A stretch of 64,000 bases of DNA from Artemia franciscana (taxonomy: Eukaryota > Arthropoda > Branchiopoda > Anostraca > Artemiidae). The translations under genes and the position numbers were made by a program. Each line of letters opens with the position of its first letter. Position 1 is the stretch's first letter. Location of the stretch: NCBI RefSeq assembly GCF_032884065.1, contig NC_088875.1, positions 46,989,235 to 47,053,234 on the forward strand, read 5' to 3'. Of the stretch, positions 54,765 through 64,000 are shown one piece after another. A model generated the notes under the pieces. The model was not told the origin of the DNA. It saw nothing but the letters and a program-made list of their open reading frames with translations, and did not search any database.

Positions 54765-57598
54765 TGTTTTTTTTTACGGCAAGTCGAGTGCCATTGCAAA
54801 GCTTTGGTGGGTTTATATTTCTTAAAAGTATTATTGGTACGCCTATTTTTAGTTGTAGCACGTGTGGTGGAAACCCTGAAAGATCTATGGAATTTAAAAA
54901 TTCAGATGGATAATTAACCGCTTCATTTGGTTCCAAAACTGTGTCGACTGACTTGTAAAGGACTGCCTGGTCTTGAATCTTGGTCAAAACAATATTGTTG
55001 ATTTCGTGGACGTCTATATTTTTGGGTGCGAGAATCGCTCTTTCACTTAGCCATTTATTATTTTTATAATTTTTTAGAATATTCGGAAATACTTTTTCAA
55101 TCAATTCATTTTTGGACGTCACTAAATTACAGAAATCAGCAGGTAGTTGTATACGTCCTGAAATTGAGTCTACTGGGAGCTTTCCGTTTCCCATTGCCAG
55201 CAATTGATCTGAAAATGTTTGACCAGAGTCATCGTTTTGCAATCGGACACGCATATTTGTAGTTAATTTTAATGTTTTTACGTGTGCCCATAAATTAGAA
55301 TTTTTCAGGCAAGCATTCATTTCGTCTGCATGAGTTGATCTAGGTATTATAGGTAATGTTTGCCTGAAATCTCCCGCAAGCAATATTAAGGTGCTGCCAA
55401 AGGGTTTCGACTTCCCTCGCAAATCTTTCAAGCATTGATCCAGAGCCTCGAGCGATTTTTTGTGTGCCATTGTGCACTCATCCCAAATAATAAGTTTGCA
55501 TTGCTGCAATACTTTACCCATCCCAGATGATTTGGAAATATTGCACGTGGGAGTTTCTGTAGAATGCAAGTTCAGAGGCAATTTCAAAGCGGAATGAGCA
55601 GTTCTTCCACCAGGCAGCAATGTTGCGGCTATTCCGGACGACGCAATTGCCAACGCTATATCATTTTTAGATCGAATTGATGCCAGAATCAGTTTTATCA
55701 CAAACGTTTTACCAGTACCTCCTGGCGCATCCAAAAAGAAAATTTCTCCAACGTTGTTATCGACACAATGCATTATCGTATCATAAATGTCTTTTTGTTC
55801 CGACGTTAACTTGGAAATGTTATTTTGTACATACGACAATAGATCACTCGTACTGTAACTTTGTTCACGATCCAATTCTACACATGTCGAAACAGCAGCG
55901 ATACGGTTAGGTGAAGGCATTCCCAAACCCTGAAGAGGTTTGTTTGCCATACTTATGCACAAATCTTCTATAACAACTAAAGTGTAGTTATAAATTTCTG
56001 ATGTAAAATCAAAAGTCATGTCTGACGTCTCTAACTGTTTTCGATGAAATATATCTTCGGACATTTTTGACTTATATTTTTCCCATAACTCTGTAGGAGC
56101 TGATGGAGAGCAAGTTGTTAAAATGATGCCAAACAATGCACGAATTTGACTTGGGGTTGACGTTTCGCACGCGTCATTGATGCAGTTATCCCAGTGTTGG
56201 TCATTCTCCAATAAATTCAGAGCTTGGCATGCACTACGGTAAGTGTCATGTATAGTACCATTTACAGTCCTCAAATACTCAAAGGATGTCGGACCGGGTA
56301 CATTCACCAAAAGCAGGCGTAGAAAGAAGCATTCATGTTGATTGGGGTGAACGGTGTAGAGTCTTCCTATCGTGGTATCTTTAAAGATGGTAGGTTGGCC
56401 GTCGACTGACTTACCCTGTTTTCGACGTTCAAATACTTTATTATTAGTATTCCACGTGTAATACGAAGGCACTTCAGTATACAGCAGTTTTTTTGCAAAA
56501 GAATCATTTTTGCAAAGCGAAAAAAAAGCTGTTAATGTTGTATCCGGTGGATTCAGGACTCTTTGTTGCACGTTGGTTTCCGTGAAATAAACACGTTGAC
56601 CATTCTGTAAATGTACCGCTAAGTGAACAACAGCTGGACTACGTTCATGTATCGGAAATGAAAGAATTCGCCAAACAGCTTCATTACTGCTTATGTATCT
56701 TCCAGCCTGATATTGTACGATTTCATCGAAATCTTTGATTTCGGACTGCAAGCCAAAAACTGCCATGTCACTGCCTTTGTTGACGTATTTACAAATGTAT
56801 TTGATTGCCTTTACGGAATTACAGTATTCAACGTTTATGTGTGCATTAAATGTTTTTGATAATAAAGGGGAATATGGAACAACCCACTGGTTATCTACTT
56901 CGATGGTGGTACCGTTACGCTTCTTTATTATTGCTGTTTTACCGCCATCTTCAGTAGATCTTCTTCTATATTGTGGGTAACCATCATTGCCAGTAATTGT
57001 TTTGGGTACTAAAAGTCGAGGATATTGCTTTGTGCACCTTCCTTTGGCCATGCATGGTGAATTTTCGTTCAGTGCACCGCAAGGTCCATGTATCATATTT
57101 TTTACAATAATATCATGTAACCCCTTATCGACATTTTTATCAGGTATTTCAGCGGAAATCACATCATCAATTTCGTTTGAAGTAATTTTTTTATGTAGCC
57201 AGATTAGTATATGTGCGTGTGGCAAACCTCGTTTTTGCCATTCCACTGAGTACATCCAGCATCGCACTGACCCAAACACTTCATGTTTTACAAGGTAGTT
57301 TATCAGTGATTTCAACTTTTGCCGGAAGACACGTGCCGTAATGTCATGCCTATGAACCGCCGATTGTCCTTGAAGTAAAAGCTGCAGTATCTCGTCCCAA
57401 GATTGAGTACAAGTAAATGTAATAAATAAATCTGGACGACCATAGAGACGAACATACGCAATAGCATCTTGAGCATATTCATGCATATGACGGGGACTGC
57501 CAGCATATGACGAAGGTAAAATTGTTAATCTTCCAACGTTTGTGGTATTACCGTCATTTATAACTGCATCTCGCAAATGAATGTATTGTTCAGAGCGG
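54765..57598 (-). pseudogene. Helitron copy 2 Rep C-terminal half plus PIF1-like helicase
   Basis: A 951-codon open stretch from Met at 57576; similarity starts at 57598. It has the HUH motif GLPHAHILIWL near residue 117, the tyrosine pair AIKYICKYVNKG near 260, Walker A DAPGGTGKT near 618 and IIWDECTMAHKK. It therefore keeps nickase active-site and helicase motifs in one frame, but lacks the N-terminal zinc-finger region and loses the frame before the last helicase motifs (extra T near 54770). An intact protein is not expected. Confidence 0.92.
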
Positions 57599-58310
57599 TT
57601 TTGCTTTTGCGGTTCAGTTTTTGCCTTTTTTTAGTTTTTTTAGTTTTTTAGCTTTTTTATTAGTTTTTAGTTTTTTTTGTAGTTTTTGCCTTTTTTTAGT
57701 TTTTTAGTTTTTTAGCTTTTTTATTTTTTTTTATTAGTTTTTAGTTTTTTTTGTAGTTAGTTTTTTTAGTTATTTACCTTTTTTTAGTTTTTTTAGTTTT
57801 TTTAGTTTTTTAGCTTTTTTATTTTTTTTAATAGTTTTTAGTTTTTTTTTGTAGTTTTTGCCTTTTTTAAGTTTTTTTAGTTTTTTAGCTTTTTTATTAG
57901 TTTTTAGTTTTTTTTGTAGTTTTTGCCTTTTTTTAGTTTTTTTAGTTTTTTAGCTTTTTTATTAGTTTTTAGTTTTTTTTTGTAGTTTTTGCCTTTTTTT
58001 AGTTTTTTTAGTTTTTTAGCTTTTTTATTTTTTTATTAGTTTTTAGTTTTTTTTTGTAGTTAGTTTTTTTAGTTTTTTACCTTTTTTTAGTTTTTTTAGT
58101 TTTTTAGCTTTTTTATTTTTTTTATTAGTTTTTAGTTTTTTTTTGTAGTTTTTGCCTTTTTTTAGTTTTTTTAGTTTTTTAGCTTTTTTATTAGTTTTTA
58201 GTTTTTTTTGTAGTTTTTGCCTTTTTTTAGTTTTTTTAGTTTTTTAGCTTTTTTATTTTTTTTTATTAGTTTTTAGTTTTTTTTGTAGTTTTTGCCTTTT
58301 TTTAGTTTTT
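57599..58310 (-). repeat. T-rich minisatellite replacing the Rep N-terminus
   Basis: About ten variant units of roughly 60-66 bp: GTAGTTTTTGCCTTTTTTTAG, TTTTTTAGCTTTTTTATTAG and similar. The junction with Rep coding sequence is sharp at CAGAGCGG (57598). On the Helitron sense strand it is A-rich, like 8876-9045. Confidence 0.9.
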
Positions 58311-58410
58311 TCAGTTTTGACGTCACCTGATCCAGTTTTTTCAGGTGACGTCACCTGATCCACGATCCACAGATCCACACACAGACAACTTATTTTTATA
58401 TATATATAGA

Positions 58411-58929
58411 TTCTGACGTTATCAATGGTTCCTGCAAAAGATTCTGTGTAGATGCTTGAAGCCCTTGATGAACTAGACAACATTGGTTGGATCTACTTTT
58501 GAATAACCCGCGAATGCCACCATTGTTGTTAGATGTGGGGTGGCTATTTTATCTGCTCACCAGTTGTAATACTTTTTATTAATTTTTACAATTCATATAT
58601 TTGTACATCAGAATAACTTATACATATTCAAAATTAGTATAATTCCTTATAATTTTTTATATATTTTATTTCTACATATTATTAATTAATCTGGTGTCTA
58701 TTGGTATTAATTGATAGGTGACAAATTTATAATTTTAGCAAACTAAACCTTGGGATATAGCACAGATTTGGTTCCTACATTGAGAGAAGATATCAATCGA
58801 TTTGAAAAGGAAGTCTTTAACTTGTGAGGTGTTTAACTCTGAGGTTACTGATTGAAGCAGAAAGAGTAATTTCAAGATAAGAATAATAACTTATATTATT
58901 TACAAACACCACAAGGACTTTTCCGATTA
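58411..58929. other. Intergenic, nothing recognised
   Basis: AT-rich sequence flanking Helitron copy 2; no feature supported. Confidence 0.4.
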
Positions 58930-59565
58930 CACTTTATAGAGAATAATACAGTTTATTAGGAAAATATTTATAACAAATATATTATTCACAAAATACTGTA
59001 TACGAGATTGCTACAACATCATAATTCTATTTCATCGTCTTTAGAGCAAAATACCAAACCTGAAGATTTCACGTCGGCCCTCTCGGAGCATATCTTTAAT
59101 TTTCCAAATCATTTTATTTTGTTTGAAAATGTTTCTTCGATTTCTAGGAACCAAGGTTTAAAGCAAATTTTCAGGGAAACAATCGAAATTAAAAACATTC
59201 TATTCAAGAATAATTCCATAAACAGAGATACAGGTGAATTTGGATTGAACTCAATTTATGATAATTTACTGAGGTCAAATAAAGTAAATATCACCTCACC
59301 TAAGAGCTATGATTTCTGTCCACGTAATATTTCAGATAATTCTAATGAACCGGAACCGAAAAGGTCAAAGTGATTTGCCTCCGCTGTTGCATTGAAAAAA
59401 ATAAGAGCAATAAACTATATGTAATTAATTTATTAGGTATAAATTTTGTTTATTTTTATTCATGTATTTTAGTTTTACTGCTGATGACGAACATTGTATA
59501 TGTGTTCGAAATATCCAGTTAAATAATTTTATATCTATTCACTGTCAATAAAGGTATCATCCCTA
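58930..59565 (+). mobile_element. Penelope-like element, C-terminal fragment
   Basis: A 121-codon frame (59008-59373) includes QIFRETIEIKNILF followed by NNSINRDTGEFGLNSIYDN. This resembles the end of GIY-YIG endonuclease domains in Penelope-like retroelements (R-E-x-I-E-I ... N-R-D/E-x-G). After the stop, a 3' region has CTGATGACGAACATTG and TGTTCGAAATATCC. The reverse transcriptase part is missing. Confidence 0.55.
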
Positions 59566-59944
59566 TTTTGAACTGTTTTACTTTCCCTTCATTAGAAAAT
59601 ACAAATTTGTTGGGATTAGACGGAAAGATTGCCGAATTTTGTAGAGGTCAACCCCGTCCTGGAAAAAAAGAAGGTCAAAGTTAATTTTTTTTATTCGACT
59701 CCAGAAAATTTCTATTTGTAGCTTAACAAAAAAGCAAAATATTTAGATGGCTCAAAATTGTGTGTTACTAATTAATTAAAAAATGAATTTTCTGAAAAGT
59801 TATTATTTAAAAAAAAAGTAGAGCCACATTAAAACCTTAAAACAGAAAATAAATCGTATGATAATGCTAATCGTAAAAGCAAAAAACAAACAGAAATCAA
59901 TATGTAAGTAAAACCTAAAATGAATACAAATTAAAATGAATAAC

Positions 59945-60530
59945 CATATCAAACAGTTCGTGGTTAAGAACGTCAGCAGTGAGCGACTCTGCCTAATGAG
60001 ACTCTGCTCTGTCGAATTGAATCTAAAAACAAAGGAACATACATAAAATAATGGGCTTTTGATGGTCATCCCAAATATATAAAACTTATCAATTTTAAAG
60101 TTACCCATCAAGAGCTAAGACCCTGTGAAAATTACCAGATTTTCGAAAAAGGGAAAACATCCTCAAAAGGACAAGTGATTTTGATAATAATTACATCATC
60201 AAATTCAGCTTATTAGCGGACAATCATCACAGAAGTTTCCAGCCTTTACTACAAGATGTGGAATTTTGAGTTTTTTCGAGGAGGACGATAACGGACACGT
60301 TCTTATTTGTTTGTTTCTTTTTCCTAAGTGGGATAATGTCGAACTGACAGTCCTTGAAAATTAGGAGGAGGCTTGTTCGAACAGAAATAAAAAGCTCTCC
60401 TGCTCCTGGCAACTAAAGTTGCCAAAACGATTGTGACACAGTAAGGTTGCGTTTTTGCCATTTGTTTTGCACAAAACTACAATTTTTCCCCAAAGAAGGC
60501 CGAGCTGCGGTCGACTAAAAATTACAAGAT
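59945..60530 (+). repeat. Interspersed repeat R1, diverged copy I
   Basis: The R1 5' order is recognisable (CAAACAGTTCGTGGTTAAGAAC, GTGAGCGACTCTGCC, CATCAAGAGCTAAGACCCTG, GAATTTTGAGTTTTTTCGAG), but identity is much lower than in the other copies. It may be an older subfamily. Confidence 0.5.
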
Positions 60531-61385
60531 AGCCTACTGATATAAAACCATATAAAATTGCACATTCAACTTCTTGGTCTCTAGACAGCAATACTAGGGG
60601 GTGGTGCACTTATTCCTGAAACGTCACGTGCTCCATTACAAAATAAACGGTTAATTTTAAAGCTTTTTTTCGATACCTTGTTTCACTATATGTTAGTTGG
60701 CATTGCAGTGGTGTATTATAGTGCATTAGTTATTATGGTGGAAGACAGGTGAGTCAAATTTTTAGATCGGGGGAGTGTGCCTGATGCCTCATGGAGTGCA
60801 TTTGTATGCCCAAGTTTCAAAGGTCTCGGAAAACTACATAGGGCAGCGTCAGAGGGTGGGAGGGGTTAAATTAATCTTTAACCTTCTTTCTCTTGGTCTA
60901 ATCATAAAAACGGATACTGCAGGTGGGTAACTCCACAATTGTTGAAACATTAAAGATCATATTCATACGCCTGCTATGATTGAATGATTATTGAATGATG
61001 ATTATTGCCAGAATTGGCTCAAAACTTTACTTTGAATTAATTTTATTCAGAAATAACTAAAAATTCAAAGAATTACTTGAAAAGATTACACAAAATAAAC
61101 TCCTGAAATGTTAAAAAAGAGATTATGTCAAACCAAGGCTTTTGCAGACACTTACGCTACCAGCGATTTTATGAGGGATTAAAATTTTATACTAGATGTG
61201 TCCAAGGACGTTAATGATCAGAGAATGAAGTTGGAATGAACAATTTGTCAGAAAAAGCAGTGCAGGGCTACCACCGCACCCATAAACTCTCTAACGATGC
61301 TAGTCCTAACCACAAAGAGGCAAGAAATAGTTCCCTAAAAAGGGAATTGTCTATTCTTCTTTCGGGGAGTTTTTTTTTATTTACT
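60531..61385. other. Intergenic, nothing recognised
   Basis: No supported feature. Confidence 0.4.
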
Positions 61386-61389
61386 GCTA

Positions 61390-62425
61390 CTAATAGCAAC
61401 TAACCTCAGCGCCAAGCCACCTAAGGTCAACACAGCTACGGAAACTTCTCTGTCCCAATCTATTCACAGACTCCCTCCTTACACCCTCCCAGGAAGTTCA
61501 CATTTCCTTTAAATCTTTCTTTATGGCATCCTCCCACCCCAGACGAGGACCTGCTTTTCGTTTAGCCCTAGACGGTTGGTTGAATAGGACATTCTTCGGC
61601 AATCCCTCATCCTTCATCCGCAGAACATGCCTTAGCCATCTCAATCTTTCTTTCATTACAGCCCTAGAAAGCAGGATTGAACAACGTTTTTTTTTACACA
61701 GCCTACTGTTTGAAATAAGGTCAGTCGGCCGGGTACTCAGAACAATCTGTAAGCAATTTCTCTGGAAAAAATCAAGTGAATTTTCATCCACTTTTTGGAG
61801 CGCCCATGCTTCAGAGCCATATTTGACACTGTCTTCACTATACCTTCCAATATTCTGATCTTAGTTTGCAGACTTGTTTTCCTATTCTTCCAAACTTTTT
61901 TTAACAATGAAAAAACACCCTGAGCCTTGGCTATTCTATTTTTAACATCTTCACTGCTCCCACCGTCTTTACTATTAATACTACTAAGGTAAGTGAAGCT
62001 ACCCACCTGATCAATCTTTTCGTTACCTAACGTCACTTTTCCATTTTCACTTATTCCTAGCCTTAGTGACTTAGTCTTCTTAACATTAATTTTTGAACCT
62101 ATTTTAGCACCCTGAACTCGCAAAACCTCTGAAAGTTCATTTATTTTGCTTACACTTTCATTTAGGATGCTTAAATCATCAGCATTAGCTAAGTCCAGGA
62201 ACGTTTTTTCTCCCCATTTGATTCCGTGGTCTCCCATATTCTTTCCTTTGCTCCTTAAGACAAAGTCCATGAAAATGATCCATATAAAGAGGGATAGAAC
62301 ACAACCCTACTCAACTCCCGATTTAATACAAAACTAGTTGCTAACCTCATTTCCCAACTTGACGGCAGCAGTGTTATTCTCGTACATAGCATCAATCAAT
62401 TTGATCTATTTGTCTTGTATACCAT
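61390..62425 (-). mobile_element. RTE-like LINE, C-terminal reverse transcriptase region
   Basis: The minus-strand frames read IKLIDAMYENNTAAVKLGNE, IKSGVEQGCVLS, a damaged active-site box (LANADDLSIL in place of a FADD-type box), INVKKTKSLRLG, KAQGVFSLLKKVWKNR, MKERLRWLRHVLRM and PRLGWEDAIKKDL. That is the motif order of RTE-clade non-LTR retrotransposons, from RT motif B to the C-terminus. Frameshifts near 61740 and in the 3' part break it. The sequence stops at about 62425 against the next LINE. Confidence 0.85.
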
Positions 62426-62429
62426 ACAC

Positions 62430-64000
62430 TTGACTTTTTTGACTTGACTTTATTTATTGACAATATAAAAAGCAATAAATACACTTATTCCCGTATTGCC
62501 AACATGCCAGAGACTATAAACGACCAATACAAGGATTTGAGGAACCAATCATTTAATAAAAATATAACGAAAAAATCTGACATAAAACAAAAATATCCTT
62601 TTTTAATATCATTAAGCACAAGAACTAAACGATCAAACAAAAATTAAATAACAGAAAATGTAAGCATTTTTTCATCTACTCAATTAGATATATTTAAGCA
62701 TTTTTTTTCCAGAATGATATTGGCGAAATCAATTCTTCTGTATAATTGGGCAATATAAGAACAATTCCACTTTTGAAAGGAAATAAATCACTTCACAAGA
62801 TTATCATATACACCTTATTCACTAAACATTAAACGGAAAAAAGTAAACAAACAACTTCTATCTATTCAATAAGATATTTTATTTTTAATGTTTCGGAACA
62901 AACTTAGCGAAATTGATTTTTTATATACTTGGGCAACATGTTCCATACCTCTACACCAACATGTCGTAATGACAGTGCACCTCAATTTCTGTGGCGCTTT
63001 TCTGATATGAGTAAATTATTTTCAGATGAGGTTGTTGGGTTCTGAAGCCGTTTGAAACATATAAAGTTGTCTTAGTCTAAGTGGTGCCAAAGAATTAATC
63101 AACGAATAAACCAAACTTGAAACTTGGAGCATAGATATTTTAGAAACATTCAGAACTTCTGACACGCGAAATGGATCACTTGTAGAGTATTTGTATGAAA
63201 ATATAGTTTTTAATTGCCCGATTTTGTATTACTTGGAATTTACGTGTATCATAATTAAACGACTTAGACCAAAGAGCGCATCCATACACTAAATATGAAG
63301 AAATAAGAGTATAATACAAAATTTTAAGTGCTTCATGAGGAATAAAGTGCTTTAGTCTATTTTGAATATCCATCCCTCAAAAATTTTTAATGGAAAGTGC
63401 CCAACACATGATCTTTCCATGTAATCATTTCATCAATAAATCATTCCTAGAAAATTGAAATGGCCTACCCTTCCAATCAGTACATTTCCAAATGAAAGTA
63501 TCTTAATTGTTTCAAAATGTTTTATGTTTGAAAATATCACCTAATTTGTTTTTGAAATATTTAATGATATATGATTCATTCGCATATAACTAGACAATTC
63601 AGCTAAAGTGATCTCCATAATAGCAAACAAACCATCTACCGTATATGGCTTAAACAACATTATTGTGTCATCAGCATATGTTATTAGCATGCAATTAGTT
63701 ATAAATTCTTTCATGTTCGAAACACATATTAAGAAAAGTAGCGGCCCTAGAACCGAATCTTGGGAAACCCCGCATTTTATTTTTCTTTCTAATAATGTTG
63801 ATGTTCTGACAACTAAAGTTTGCTTTCTATCTTCCAAATACGATTTTATCCATTTTACCATCCAGACCGGAAAATACATTTGATTCATTTTTGTTATTAG
63901 TCTCTCTGATTAACAGTATCGAAAGCTTTGTGGATCTTTCGATCCACAAAAATTGCCGACGTCATGGATCTAAAATCTAAAAATTCCTTAATCTTTATAA
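62430..64000 (-). mobile_element. Jockey-like LINE, 3' part of RT (continues beyond window)
   Basis: The minus strand reads SAIFVDRKIHKAFDTVN at the right edge, then GVSQDSVLGPLLFLI, ITYADDTIMLF with the intact YADD catalytic motif, and further on HEALKILYYTLISSYLVYG and RKFQVIQNRAIKN. This is the jockey/CR1-type RT order. Frames are broken between 63541 and 63373. The 3' tail near 62430-62460 has AATAAATAAAG and repeats of GTCAA. The 5' half lies outside the window. Confidence 0.8.

Larger units (their letters stand above)
53559..58410 (-). mobile_element. Helitron copy 2, Rep N-terminus replaced
   Basis: 5' end A|TCTATATATATATAAAAATA at 58410 and 3' end CTAG|T at 53559; 4852 bp. The 3' hairpin (53564-53594) has perfect 14-bp arms. 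It carries Rep HUH domain and helicase closely similar to H1, but the first half of Rep is replaced by a T-rich minisatellite, and the helicase end is duplicated. It lies outside the visible UBE2W gene. Confidence 0.93.

Overview
This is a repeat-dominated, AT-rich eukaryotic window, almost certainly from an invertebrate. It has long introns with GT-AG splice sites, TA microsatellites, satellite arrays, many decayed LINE fragments, Helitrons and a 100-N assembly gap. The LINE and Helitron protein style suggests an arthropod, perhaps a branchiopod crustacean such as a brine shrimp. That placement rests on recall of the families and was not tested.

One host gene is recognisable. A ubiquitin-conjugating enzyme of the UBE2W type lies on the minus strand, in five coding exons between 49042 and 25122. 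The exons join in frame into 154 codons: E2 N-terminal helix, core, HPH...C active site, a WVYHDD ending and a stop. A very short first exon was not found. The four introns are 2.1, 3.8, 10.6 and 7.0 kb and hold most of the repeats in the middle of the window.

Layout. 1-1135: a copy of interspersed repeat R1 (my label). 1.9-2.4 kb: TA microsatellite and a Helitron 3' fragment. 3.2-4.8 kb: SINE-like piece, GC hairpins and two tandem duplications. 8575-15248: a plus-strand non-autonomous Helitron interrupted inside its TA tract by a minus-strand autonomous-type Helitron (9701-15083) with Rep (HUH) and PIF1-like helicase, broken by frameshifts. 18.4-19.9 kb: R1. 21.8 kb: a frameshifted exon-like segment. 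22.9-23.8 kb: satellite 1 (110/89/24-bp units). 24.5-26.6 kb: R1 pieces, the assembly gap and the last UBE2W exon. 28.1-30.2 kb: TA/GT microsatellite and R1. 34-35.3 kb: RTE-like LINE fragment and a small Helitron. 36.4-41.6 kb: satellite 2 (about 272-286-bp units) split by a 2.2-kb element with its own internal repeats. 43-48 kb: three R1 copies and a mariner relic. 50.2 kb: LINE tail. 53559-58410: a second large Helitron with Rep N-terminus replaced by a T-rich minisatellite. 59-59.5 kb: Penelope-like fragment. 61.4-64 kb: RTE-like LINE followed by a jockey-like LINE that runs off the window.

I see no new host system. The most informative structures are the nested Helitrons with shared terminal and minisatellite modules, the foldback repeat R1 whose hairpin arms change symmetrically, and the UBE2W gene spread through this repeat landscape.
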